A DNA stretch of 64,000 nt from Gigaspora rosea (GCA_003550325.1 QKWP01000131.1:428367-492366), one strand, 5' to 3'; counted from the first letter of the stretch, positions 24,078 through 35,768 are shown. Notes: generated by a model from the sequence alone, not told the origin. Numbers and translations are program-made.

Positions 24078-24600
24078 TATATTGCTTTACCACTACTTAG
24101 TTTTGTAAACAAACTAAACCACTGATGACCTTCAGATGATTTAGTCCCTAAATTTATTGCATTATTACCCAAATTCTGGCTCAGATTATCATTCTGCATG
24201 ATGACATTCATTACGTCAGCCCTATCTGCAATATTTCTAGAACTTTTCTTCATATTTCCTAGTAAATTTTTTCTTTTTTTGAAAAAGCTTGAACCTGTGT
24301 CTATTGGGTTTTCACTCACAGAAAACTCCAGGTCTACATATTCTAACCAACTTACAGATGTGTTATTAGAGATTTCTTCCTCCTGTTCCTGAACTTGATC
24401 TAACTCAACCGAAGCAGTTGAGCTTTCTTGAGACACTTTCGCTTCATTTTCCTTTTCAATAGATTTTGACCTTGTATCATGAGTCTTTACATGTTTTACT
24501 TGAATCTCATCTATATTAAGGCTTGTAAACTTCCTTTTTCTCGATGTTAGGCTTTCGCCCCTATATAACAGCCTTGCGCATTGTTAAAACTAACTTCTCT

Positions 24601-25975
24601 TAGTATATTGTTTCTTTAGCACTTTCCAAGCACTAGAATGCAGTAAAGTGCAGATCTTGTTTTAAAAAATTCAAACAATAGTAATAAAAGCAAATCTTAT
24701 TATATTGAGCAATAATATCTCAACATTTACTATACCAAATTTGATAAACTTTTTTTGAAGAAATTTTAAAAAACTTTTGCATTTTTAATGGGGTCAATTT
24801 TGTTTATTGACTATTGTCTTTTTAGAAGTTTGTATTACTAGTACAAATAAGTAAGAAAGAGCTATAATTGATTGTTAAAGGCAATAATGAACTTATTTCT
24901 AAATCTAGATCACTAGACTTGTTATAACATGAATACCAATTATTAATTATTTTTTTCTTACTTTGAAAAATTGTAAACGAGACTATAAATTAATTTGAGA
25001 AATATTATCTTTTATATTCAATATTGTAATAAAAGTGACAAAATAAGATTTGTACTATGTGTTTTAATTGACAATGCCTGGTAGTTTGAAAATGACTATA
25101 GTAATCAATTATCGACAGAAATACTAAACTATTTAAGTGCTGCTAAGAGAAAACCTGGCTTCAATTATATTTATATCAGACAAAATCAGTTTAATTTGTT
25201 AGTGATTGTGTCTGGTACAAATATAGTTGAAAACCCGATAACAGGCATTATTCATTTAGTTTCATATTTGCATTTACTTATTTGTAAATATAACAATCAT
25301 TTATCAATCAAAGTATTTAAACAATTTATTTTATCATTTATAAAAATGTACAATAGTGGATTTCAGAATTAATTTATTTTAAAATAAGTGGTGTTTATAA
25401 GATTCTATTTTTCTGGCTTAAAATTCCAAATTGATGTAGCCAGTGATAAAATTAGCTTTTTTAAATAAAAACCTACCAGTAAGCATTATGTAAATAAGTA
25501 TTGTTATGGGTTAAATGTGATATTTCCCAATGATCATTAAAATTATACTGTGCCATATTTCATGTGATATCTGATTATGCATAATAAATCATGCATATGT
25601 GAGGCTTAGCTTATGGTGGGTAATTTAGAAATCATACCATTTATAAAAAGGAAATTGGTTCACTCTTTTAAGAAAATCTATAGATTATTTATATAAAAAG
25701 ATTCAATAAAAATATAATAAACTCAGACTATATTAATATGCAAGTCACTCTTATACTAAACCAGGTCAAATCACTAAGCCACGCCTTTGGCAAGCTACCT
25801 TCTTGTCATCAATTGTATAAAAAAAGAACAATTATCCATTTCTTCATGTAACTGTATATATTTTTAAAAAAAAAGGATTTATATGCCACTTCTTTTGAAA
25901 TAAATATTTCACTTGTTTTATCTAAAATCAGATGTTAGATCATTAACTCTAAAACCCTTAGTATTATTAATTTTT
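24601..25975. other. Gene-free sequence
   Basis: No coding or structured feature is recognised between the LINE 5' end and the satellite region. The sequence is AT-rich without clear repeats. Confidence 0.45.
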
Positions 25976-27360
25976 GTCACTCACCCACCTCCAACACAAG
26001 ACTATGAAATACACATATGGGATTTTGCCTTACTAGTCACATGATCTGCAGACATATCATAGTATTGGTCCAATTACTACTCTAATAATCCATAATATCC
26101 TGTAGGTTTAGCTTAACCTATGAGGTGACCCAAATATTTGGGGTTCTATAGGACTCCACCACATGGTGGGTGAGTGGGTATTTAATGACAAAGCTAGATT
26201 TGCATTGAGCTAATAGCAAAGACAAAAGAGGTACCTTACTTAAATAGATACTCCTATGGTCTCATACATATACAACTATATATTGACCCTAACTCAATAT
26301 ATAATTCTTACCCAACTTTTAAACATATCATCCCTGGTATCAAAAGCTTTATCTATTGACTACCTTGTGTCATGGGCTCAGTTATAGTCTCATGACAAAT
26401 GGATGCACTATGACTAGTGATGTGCTATTTATATTCAAATTTTTTTAGTATACAGTACATACAGTATATACAGTACATATAGTACTTATATAGTAAAATT
26501 GCTCTAGTGGTTATATTTTAAATTTTTTTAATATTAGTCTATATTACAATTAATATAATATTTAATTCTATTTTAATAGATAAATATTTAAATTGTTCAA
26601 AGTTAATTATATGGTTAATATTACTTTCCAGAACTCCCAAAAGAGGAGGCAAATGAACAAATATATAAAAAGAACAAACTTAGTAAATCTATTATAAACA
26701 AATTGACTTCAAGTTAAATTTAGTCCAGAGATTTTAGTTGAGTTGCTAATTAGTTCAGATAAATTTGATTCAATAGTAACATTTTATTCCTCTTATAAAA
26801 GAGAGAAGCAAAAAAAAATCAATAAATAAAAATTATATAGTGCATTTATCCAAGAAAAAGACTTCGTACATATAAGCAAAATTCTTATGATCTAGTAATC
26901 AGATCTGCATTATTTTAAAGTATGCAGCTAGTGATATAAAATCATTAAAATTATGCCCAAATTTTTTTAGCGTACAGTACGTATAGTGTTTATATAAAAA
27001 ATTAAGATTATATAATAAAATTAAATTAGTAACAATATTTTAATTTTTTTAAAGCTGTCTATATTATAATTAATGTAATGTTTAAACCTATTTTAATAAG
27101 CAAATATTTATAATACCAAATTAGTAATATACTATATATATATACAAACAGAAAAATATAACAATCAGGCTAAAAACATTTTAACTACTACAGATATTAT
27201 AGAATTAGTAATATAAAAGATTATTAAATATTATTTATTGTATTGATAATTTTAATTCAAGATTAAATTATTTTATATCTACTATAAATAATTGTTTTAA
27301 ATATATATTTGATTTTATTTGAAATTTATTTTAAATAATATTTATAACATTATATAAATA

Positions 27361-28659
27361 GGAGCTTTTAGACATCTTCCACGAGAGATTTATCTCCTTG
27401 TGGGAGATATATCTTCCAACCATTCAAAAATAGTGAATATCATATGACACACATTTGAAGTACTACTCTATTTGTACTACTAAGACCTATATTTCATCGA
27501 TCAACTTCGGATCAGATAACTTGTTTTTTAACTTTATTATATTAAAAAACAAAAAAATTCGACCAAATATTATGCTATGTTCACATACCCACATAGCAAA
27601 TTTATTTTATTTTATTATATTTATGTTATATAGTATTTAAATATACTATCATCACATAATGATTATAAATTTTATTAAAAAAAAAGTTTACAACAAAGTA
27701 AATGTAACAAACCTCAACCCAAAAACTAATAAATATCGTCACATCGATGATAATATCAAAACAATAGCGATTTTACTAATACTTGGTGCCAATTCTATTT
27801 CTCAAAGCATGCAACAAATATCGACAAAACCCAAAAACCAACAAATATCAGACATATGATAACATTGACAACAGCGATTTCACCAAAACTTGGTGCTGAT
27901 TCCACGTCACAAAAACCTAAAAAACCTAAACAAGCCAAAGAAGAGAAAAGAAAAGTTAGTAAATACCAGAGTATTATAAAAGAAATAAAGAAAAAAAAAG
28001 AAAACTAACTACTTGCCAAGAGCCACATCACAGCAATTCCAAGACCCAATGAAGCAAGACAAGACAAGCCCCGTATAAAGAAAGGACATCTAAAAAATGT
28101 AAAAATATTAGTAAAGAACTAAAAACATCAAAAACGAATTCACAATAGAAAAACCCTCATAGCCATTTATAAAAATGAAATTCCAGAGAAAGATTCACAG
28201 AAACACCAAAGAAAATCCTACAAAAAGTTAGGAGGCATGCAAGACCACCCTACAGGATCATTCTGCAATACCACTCACTAATTACTAGTGATGCAAGATC
28301 AATTCACAAAATCTAATAGTGGCATATCACCAATGATACCAACAATGACAAGACACCAGTGACAAAAAAACATCAGTGATGACAAGACACCAGCAATGAC
28401 AAGATACCAGTGATAACAAGACACCAACAACGGCAATAATACCTATGGTAATAAGCAACAAACTAAAAAAAATATTAGTAAACAAGTGAAACCACCAAAA
28501 TACTGTAATAAAAAAAACCAATAATTATCATTCTTTGATAATTATTGTTTATATAAGGGTATGGGAATGAACTGACTCCTGATCCGGCATCAGTACATTA
28601 AGTAGAAAATATATCTTCTGAGGAGATATATCTCTCGTGGGAGATGCCTATAATTTCCC
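27361..28659. mobile_element. 1.3-kb TIR element nested in the hAT-like element
   Basis: The left end contains 'gacatcttccacgagagatt' then 'tatctcct'. The right end contains 'aggagatatatctctcgtgg' then 'gagatgcc', its complement. The interior (27660-28500) is A- and C-rich and contains a small minisatellite. No protein similarity was recognised. Similar flanks ('tataaata') occur at both ends but not at exact positions. Confidence 0.65.
28327..28440. repeat. Minisatellite, unit about 18 bp
   Basis: About five to six copies of 'aatgacaagacaccagtg' with substitutions and small gaps. It lies inside the 1.3-kb element. Confidence 0.75.
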
Positions 28660-29790
28660 TATATAAATATACATTTATAAAAGATAATTTTATAATTTAT
28701 ATCAATATATAATCATATATATATTAAGAAAAAAACCTTAATATTTAAGGAAAAATTCTTAATAATATATAATTATTATACTTTTGCTAAATATATATTA
28801 TTATCAAAATTTTTAATATACTTATGTTGTATCTAAAGTAGTCACCTATCTAAAGTAGATACTTTAGACATCTAATATAGCACCTGAAATTAATGCATTC
28901 TGCTTAATTTTAGTAAGGTGCTACTTTATATATCTAAAGTAGCTACTTTAGATAAATTGCTACTTTAGATGCAATATGTACAAGTTTAATTTATCTAACA
29001 AGAAAGCTTCATCGGTATTGATTAATTAATGAATTTGATTGGTCAATTGGCACATAAATATTTCTATCGACCCCTTTTAATAAATGATTGGCAAAAATTT
29101 TAGCATACAGTATGTACAGTACATATAGTACTGTACATATAGTACTGTATGCGGCACATCACTACCTGTGACTTTGTTAACGGCATCTTATATGTCACAT
29201 TGATTTGACTGAATTTAATCTGTGAGATTTGTCAATCAAACTATATTCAAATATGACGATAGAATACAATATAGAATATCACCTTGTTGCTTACGTAGAC
29301 CCAGTCATTCCTAGCATCACTAAACTGGTCTTATATCTACCTCTTTTTCTTCGATATCCGGGCTGTATAGTCAGGCTATCGAAGCTAATTTCAAAATACA
29401 GGCTGTGCACTCGGGCTATTGATCACTACTCCAAATACCCAATACTAAATACTCTCACCCAGTTGTAGTTGGGCGAGTACTAACAACAAAGTCAATGTAC
29501 TAACATTTCCCTATTCTCAGTCATTTTCTATACCCATGAACATCTGTCACCAATACCACATACTTACTCAATGGTACCAAAATCTCTCATATAATATCTC
29601 AACCTTACTCATTTCCCATACACATAATATTCGCTACCAATATGCCATGCATCAACCTATATAATGACTCAGTTCACAGTCTTGTGACAAAAAGATGCTA
29701 CGTAACTTTGTTCACTGCATCTCATTTTCCTTTTAAATAACCATCCTTTATAATAACCTCATACTTACTTAACCGAACCTACATGTCCCA

Positions 29791-30300
29791 CTGGGGTGTT
29801 CAATGTACTATGTAAATTATGGTATATAGTAAATGGTTATTAATGAATTTTTTAGATAATGTAGTAATTAAATATATAATTATTAAATTTTTAAATAGAT
29901 GCACAGTCCTAACTGTTTGATAGTTTCAAATAAAATTTTACAAATACTAGCATTATGCCTTAATAAACAAAGATATAGAGCCATTTCTTAAAAAAAGAAA
30001 CTAAATTAAATCTTTACCTTTTGCTTTTTTTTTTAAAAAAAAAGAAAAGTAGATTGAAAAGTTTTCATATTTAAATAAAAAAAATGCAAGAAATGTCTCT
30101 ATAGCTTTGCTTGTAGGAATGTAATCCTGGTCTCAGTGAAATTTCAGTAAACTATCAAACAGTTAGGACTGTGCATCTATTTAAAATTTTAACAATTACA
30201 TGTATGATATTTAATTACTACGTTATCTAAAAAATTTATTAATAACCTTTTGCTATATACCATACATAGTTTTGATTTACATAATACAACGAACACCCCA
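29791..30300. mobile_element. 510-bp foldback element in the satellite, 8-bp target duplication
   Basis: It begins CTGGGGTGTTCAATGTACTA and ends with the complement CAACGAACACCCCA. Arms of about 170 bp pair, including 'agatgcacagtcctaactgt' on the left with 'acagttaggactgtgcatct' on the right. Flanks ATGTCCCA (29783-29790) and ATGTTCCA (30301-30308) differ at one base. Probably a hAT-type non-autonomous element. Confidence 0.8.
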
Positions 30301-31588
30301 ATGTTCCATGCAATATCTCATTATTACTCATTTCTGACATATAAAACCCGTTACTAATATCTCGCACTTACTCAAACCAATATCTCTCATATGATACTTC
30401 ATCTTTACTCATTTTCCATACTCATAATATCCGATACTAAACCTCATACTACCATCTATCACTCTATTTCATGAACCCAGCTCACAATCTCGTGACAAAT
30501 GGATACCATGTGACTTGTTTATGGCATCTCAATACCTCATCTAACCAATCATCAACCCTATATCATATAGGTCTGAGCCATAGCCATTCACGGCATCTCA
30601 CTTACTCTTTCTTTAATACCTGGCCTGTTCGATCAGGCCAACAAGCCAAACACCTTCAATCTTCAGGTTGTTCACCCAAGCTGCCAAACCCTTATACTTA
30701 CTTAACTGCACCTATATTTCTTATGAACTACCTCATTCTTACTTATTTTCCATACCGTAAACAACTGTTATCAATATCTCATACTTACTCAATGAAACCA
30801 AATCTCTCATGCAATACCTCATTTTTACTTATTTCCCATCACCAATACCTCATATCTAATACTACTCATCAACTCCTTTTTAACTGTTTCGTGTTTAAAA
30901 GAATTAAATATTGGTGGGTATTTTGTTTGTTAATCTCCTCTCTCTAAGCCATGAAACTGGTCTACAGTCTTGTTGCAAATAGATGCCATATGAATTCATT
31001 ACAGTATCTTATTTTTCTCCTGTCACTAATAACCTCATATCTACTCATCCGAACTGAGCTTCTCTTATACAATGCCTTATTCTTACTCATTTTCCATACT
31101 CATAAATATCTGTCACCACTACTCATACTTACTCAACAGAACCAAGATCTCACATATAATATCTTATTCTTACTCATTTCCTATACATATAATATCCGCT
31201 CCAATACTTCATACCACTCATCAATGTCAAGGATCAGTTCATGGTCTCATGACGAATGATGTCATGTGATTCCGTTCATGGCACCTTATTCACTCTTAAA
31301 TAACTGTTCCTTATGATCTCATACCTACTCAACTGAACCAACATTTTTCATGCAATACCTTGTTCTTACTTATTCCCTTACCCATAAATCTCTGTTACCA
31401 ATACCTTATTCAACAAACCAATCATTCACGCAATACCTTATTCTTACTATTTCACAAACTCATACACTATCAACTCTATATTATAGACTAGTTCACGGTC
31501 TTATAGCAAATTGATGCCATGTGTTTTCATTCACAGCACCTCAATGCCCCATACTAATTAATCATGAACCTACATTATGGGTCTGAAT

Positions 31589-31822
31589 TAGTGATATGCT
31601 GCATATAGTACAGTATGCAAAAAGTTTTTAGAATATTCTAGAACAAATTATAAAACTATTCATATCTTAAATTTTTCCTTATGAAACTGCCTTTTATTTC
31701 TAAACAAATTTATTCCTTGCAAAATTTTGTATATAGATAGTTTATATATCATATGCATACTATACGCATTTTACATACTATACAACTATATGTACTGTAC
31801 ATACTGTATGTACTGTGCACTA
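31589..31822. mobile_element. Short element related to the 2.75-kb hAT-like element
   Basis: It begins TAGTGATATGCTGCATATAG and ends GTACTGTGCACTA, with sub-terminal 'agtacagtatg' and 'actgtacatactgtatg' words like those at the ends of 26415-29164. It interrupts a satellite unit. The end match is shorter than in the large copy and no target duplication is obvious. Confidence 0.5.
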
Positions 31823-32462
31823 AAAGAATTTAGACATTATTGGATTATGGTCTCATGCTCTATTCATGACATCTTACTTTTTCTTTCTTTAATATTTGAC
31901 CTGTTCGATCAGGCCAATAAGCCAATTACCTTCAATAATCTAGTTATCCACCCGAACTATCGAACCCCTATAAGACTGCCAAACCTATAAAGAGTTCCCA
32001 CCTAGTGCTGGGTGGGTACTTTCGTCAAGCTAGCAGCAAAGACAAAAGAGGTAGAACAGTTTCCATCCTTACCTCTTTTAAATAACCATTCCTTATGACC
32101 TCATACTTATTCAACTATCCATTATTCCTTACTCAATATATCATATATATCTGACTCTTAAATGCATCACACCTATCATCTAATACTTAATACTTACCTA
32201 TCAATTACCCTGCATCATGGGCCCAGGTCATGGTCTTGTAACAAATGGATTGATCATGGTATCAACAATAACGATCAAATAGGGAGCTTAGAGTTATTAG
32301 TTCAGTATCTGATTTTAGACAAAATAAGTGATCAATTTATTTCAATAAAAAGGCATATAGATCCTATGTTTTTAAAATATATACTTATTTACACAACCAC
32401 TTATTAGTAAACATATATAAAAATGTTAATTTCTATTATTTTCGAAACATGTTAACTTTAGC

Positions 32463-33488
32463 AGGCATAGAACATGTCCCATTCATTGCTTTCTATAATT
32501 AAAATTTTTAAAAAAACATATGAATTTACTATAAACTTTGAGCTAAAGATCCTACTCAGTTTAACTAATTAACTTCAAATTAAATTTTTTAGGAATATAG
32601 AGCAAAGGAAGAAGAAATAGATAGTACAAAAATCAGATAAAATTTTGCCAATTTTGTACAATTCCAAAATGTAAGTTTGTCAAAAAACAAATTTTACTAA
32701 TTTAAATCAGCAAGTATATGTAAAATTATGTTCTTAACAACTTTATTAGTGGCAAAATATAGGTTATCTTGACAAAAAAATAAGTTTGTTATATGCTTAA
32801 GTTAAAAATTTTTGGTTTGTAATATAAAACTCCTTTTTTTATCAAGATAAACTGCTTTGGCTTCTAAGTAAACTTGTTTATAGGTAATTCTACTCATGTA
32901 AAGGTTGAAATACGTTTTTTTGAACCTTTTACTAAGTGAAAAATGGGTTAAAGTTAGACAAAAAATTTTTTTTAAAAAAACTTTTTTATCTACCTTTAAC
33001 ACCATTTTTCACTTAGTAAAAGGTTCAAGAAAATGCATTTCAACCTCAGATAAGTAGAATTACCTGCTGAACAAGTTTACTTAGAAGCCCAAAGCAGGTT
33101 ATCTTGACAAAAAAAAGTGTTTTATATTACAAACCAAAAATTTTTAACTTAAGCATATAGCAAACTTATTTTTTTGTCAAGATAACCTATATTTTGCTAC
33201 TAAGTAAAATTGTTCAGAGCATAATTGACATATATAATTGCTGATTTAAAATTAGTAAAATTTTGTTTTTGACAACTTACATTTCAAAATTGTCAAAATT
33301 GGCAAAATTTTAATCTGATTTTTGTACTATCCTTTTCTTCTCCCCTTGCTCTATATTTCTAAAAATTTAATTTGAAGTTAATTAGTTAAGCTGAATAGGA
33401 TCTTCAGCTCAAAGTTTATAGTAAATTCATATTTTTTTTTAAAAATTTTAATTATAGAAAGCAATGAATGGGACATGTTCTATGCTGT
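32463..33488. repeat. Giant near-perfect palindrome, arms about 500 bp
   Basis: The left arm starts 'catagaacatgtcccattca' and the right arm ends with its complement 'tgaatgggacatgttctatg'. Pairing continues with few mismatches to a centre near 32970-32980 ('ttttttaaaaaaactttttt'). Paired blocks include 'tttgagctaaagatcctact', 'ggaatatagagcaaaggaag', 'tgacaaaaaaataagtttgt' and 'cttttactaagtgaaaaatg'. Bounded by 'agcagg' and 'gctgttag'. No coding capacity was identified. Confidence 0.85.
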
Positions 33489-33534
33489 TAGTATTTAAAA
33501 TAATCAGATTATAAATTATTATTTAATTTCCTAA

Positions 33535-33760
33535 AAATAAGTTATTCATTTCATAATTTATTACCCATATTGATTTAGTATGCCCAAAATAATCATATTA
33601 TTAATCTAAATATTTAAAATTAGCTATTTAATTCGCCTTTCAAGATCAAATCCCAATATGATAATTTACACGCATTTATTTAGTCTGACCAAGGTAATCA
33701 TTTTATTATTCTATCTATTTAAAATTAGCTAATTAATTCGCCTTTCTAGATCATCCGACA
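33535..33760 (+). repeat. Two-copy tandem repeat, unit about 117 bp
   Basis: 'atttaaaattagctatttaa', 'ttcgcctttc' and 'agatc' at about 33610-33650 recur at about 33718-33750, each preceded by 'taatcat..ttattaatct'. Confidence 0.6.
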
Positions 33761-33857
33761 TTTGGCTATTATCGCAATAAAAGCAACTTAATTGCGTACA
33801 GCAATCTAGTATTGAATTAATCTTTAATTTAAAATAACAAGTAGCACTTTAATTACT

Positions 33858-34050
33858 GTCGGGGATGATGCTGAAATTTAAATTTATTTTGATATGAAAT
33901 TTTAAAAATTTTTTGGTATGTTTTTTTCGTTTTTGTTTTATAGGGTTAGGGTAAAGTTTGGGGCAGATTTGATATTTAAAGATTATATATGGATTTTAGC
34001 AGGGCTTATAGTTTCAAATCGAGACCCCAAATTTCAGCATTATCCACGAC
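33858..34050. mobile_element. 193-bp TIR element with 7-bp flanking repeats (family copy 1)
   Basis: It begins GTCGGGGATGATGCTGAAAT and ends ATTTCAGCATTATCCACGAC. Direct copies of AATTACT flank it (33851-33857 and 34051-34057). The interior shares 'ttatagtttcaaatcgagac' and other words with 56052-56238. Non-coding. Confidence 0.8.
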
Positions 34051-34420
34051 AATTACTAAATCTATCATAGTCAATGAAATAAGTAAGTTTTGTAAGAATA
34101 TTACATTAGAAATCATGACAATTCCAATGCAAACTAACCCAATCGGTTATTGTGGTATTAAAACAGTAATTTCTGTATCAGTAATTATTTAATGTAACTT
34201 ACAATAAAAATAATGGCAATTCTAATGCAAACTATCTCAACTTAATCGCATTTTATATTCACCATAATAGAGTAAGTTCTGTAATAGAGCCTTGTTTGCA
34301 GCAGCTCACAATAGAAATCATGTTAATTCTAATGCAAATTAACTCGCAGGTAAATCCTATAAAAGAATTTTTTTTCAGTAGCTCATGAACAAATCACATT
34401 AATTTAAATGCACTTATTCC

Positions 34421-35001
34421 CTATAAGAAAAGTTGTACGGGTGGTGGTACGGGAATGCTCGAAATGGCACGGATAATGTGGCACGCACAGGATCGTTTTA
34501 CGGAATGGCAAGGTAAAAATGGCACGGACATTATGGCAAGGGTGGCACGTAATATAACGTCATATGAAATGGCGCGTTCAGATGGCACGTATGTGTACGA
34601 TACACACGTGTTGGCTCGTGATACGTGTAGGACCGTTTCGTGGAGAGCGAAAGATCTGTAACTAATTTTTTTTAAAAAAAGAGCAATATCTCATGATTTC
34701 ACTGATGAAGCTTCCCTGTGTCCTTACAAAATTTTACTTCATATGCAGTTACCTTGTTCATCTTATATTGATTACTTATGTAAATTTATGCTATCGCGGT
34801 GGCACGTGAATTTGCGTTCATTACCCGTGCCAAATCCCGTGCCGATTCGACTAGAAATTGGCGAGCCATTTACGATCCAATTGGTACGGGAATACGGTCC
34901 CGCAGTCCACGGAATTCGACCATACAAGACAAATCCGGATCTTGACCCGTGTCACAAGGTTCCGACTCCAACCCGTGCCGATCCGGTCCAATTTTCTTAT
35001 G
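34421..35001. mobile_element. TIR element, CTATAAGAAA family, CpG-rich copy
   Basis: It begins CTATAAGAAAAGTTGTACGG and ends CCAATTTTCTTATG, imperfect inverted ends. The body is dense in GGCACG and CGTGCC words and is much more GC- and CpG-rich than anything nearby. Part of it is the reverse complement of 17032-17065. It splits a unit of the ~105-bp satellite. Open frames at 34455-34661 and 34743-35009 have no recognisable protein motif. Confidence 0.7.
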
Positions 35002-35213
35002 TTCTGTAACCAAATTATTTACAGTAAAACACAATAGAAATCACATCATAATAGAATTTTTTGAGTAAATCATGGTAAAAATCACATTTATAATGCAACT
35101 TAACTGTATACTGTATCATAGTTGCTAGTAAGTTTCGTGCAAAATTATTTGCAGTAAATCATGGTAGAAAATCACGCCAATTCCAGTGCCGACTAATCAT
35201 CTTTATCAGATAT

Positions 35214-35397
35214 TATTGTACACTTCTTATGTGAGCACCTAGCCATTTTCATGCATGTTATTGGGTCAATTCTAATACATGATACACAAACTTTGTTCAC
35301 CTCCTATCGGAGGTGAACAAAATTTGTGTATTACGTTTAGAAATGACCCAATAAGATGCAGAAAATGGCTAGGTGCTTACGTCAGAAATGTACAATA
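35214..35397. mobile_element. 184-bp foldback element
   Basis: An almost complete palindrome centred on 'cctcctatcggagg'. The arms pair TATTGTACA with TGTACAATA, GCACCTAGCCATTTTC with GAAAATGGCTAGGTGC, and TTATTGGGTCA with TGACCCAATAA. Inserted in the satellite. Confidence 0.85.
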
Positions 35398-35403
35398 ATG
35401 TAG

Positions 35404-35537
35404 TTATTGGGTCATGTTGTTAACGATAATCGCTGATTTCTTCACAGCGGACACCGTGTTATGACGTGCCCTTTGGTCACGTCATAAGCACAGTGTCCTA
35501 GTGAATAATCAGTTATCATCAACAACATGACCAATAA
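35404..35537. mobile_element. 134-bp foldback element (family copy 1)
   Basis: Palindromic around 'tgccctttggtca'. The arms pair TTATTGGGTCATGTTGTT with AACAACATGACCAATAA, and ATGACGTG with CACGTCAT. The right arm closely matches one arm of 59588-59702. It lies six bases after the previous foldback. Confidence 0.85.
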
Positions 35538-35768
35538 CAAGTACTTATAGTTACTTGAATAACGAGTACAGAATTATTTACAGTAAATCATGGTGGGAAT
35601 ATTAACATTTTTAATGCAAACTATTTCAAACTTAATCTGCATATTATGGTCACTGATGAGTAAATTCTGTAGCAGAATTTGTTTACAATAACTCATAATA
35701 ATTCTAATGTAAACACATTTAACCAGAATAGTGAGTAAATTCTATACAGTAGCAGAATTTTTCAGTAA

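Larger units (their letters stand above)
21905..24590 (-). pseudogene. LINE ORF1, zinc-knuckle protein, decayed and interrupted
   Basis: On the minus strand the frame runs from about 24590 through SRKRKFTSLNIDEIQVKHV, an acidic stretch (ELDQVQEQEEEISNN, 24400), a basic stretch (FFKKRKNLLGNMKKSSRN) and, near 23380, RFYCNKEGHIKRDW, which resembles a CCHC knuckle that has lost cysteines. After IEETVQRLQEAEKMDVS (about 23000) it is split by the element at 22066-22959, then resumes at 22060-21905 with DNKGFTQVTSKKYKKKNS. It would coat LINE RNA. The MITE at 23903-24077 also lies in it. Several frame changes are visible. Confidence 0.7.
17890..24600 (-). mobile_element. Non-LTR retrotransposon (LINE) with APE-type endonuclease, decayed
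   Basis: The minus strand carries, in order, a nucleic-acid-binding ORF1 (24.59-21.9 kb, with a zinc-knuckle-like motif) and an ORF2 (21.82-17.96 kb) with endonuclease, reverse transcriptase and a C-terminal CPxx..HF..EC motif. The 3' end is A-rich ('aataaaaaaaattt' on the minus strand) at about 17.89 kb. Four DNA elements have landed in it (19107-19494; 22066-22959 with 22142-22379 inside; 23903-24077). Without them the element is about 5.3 kb, a normal LINE length. The 5' end is placed at about 24.6 kb, where the open frame stops. Both ORFs have many stops and frameshifts. Confidence 0.8.
26415..29164. mobile_element. 2.75-kb hAT-like element inserted in the satellite
   Basis: The ends are TAGTGATGTGC and the complement GCACATCACTA. 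The flanks are 'actatgac' (26407-26414) and 'cctgtgac' (29165-29172), a diverged 8-bp duplication. Joining the flanks restores the satellite phrase seen elsewhere ('atggatgccatgtgac'). Sub-terminal sequence is rich in 'cagtacata' words at both ends. I find no transposase; the interior is AT-rich and holds another inverted element at 27361-28659. Confidence 0.75.
25976..32275 (+). repeat. Long-unit satellite array with insertions
   Basis: A pyrimidine-rich module recurs about eight times. It contains 'tctcgtgacaaatggatgcc', then 'atgtgacttgttcacggcat', then many copies of 'ctcatacttactcaa' and 'cctcattcttactcatttcc'. Anchors are at about 26375, 29168, 29670, 30480, 30960, 31235, 31490, 31845 and 32225. 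Other shared blocks are 'gcaaagacaaaagaggta' (26216 and 32036) and 'cctgttcgatcaggcc' (30627 and 31900). Unit length is several hundred bp but varies. The array is split by elements at 26415, 29791 and 31589. The open frames inside are by-products of the low-G composition. Confidence 0.7.

Noticed and set aside
30471-31269. Several open frames of 65-158 codons on the plus strand
   Set aside because: They lie in the G-poor satellite, where stop codons are rare by composition; overlapping frames are open at the same place and none has a recognisable domain.
34743-35009. 88-codon plus-strand frame rich in Pro and Arg
   Set aside because: It sits in the GC-rich TIR element; GC-rich DNA here lowers stop frequency and no protein motif is present.
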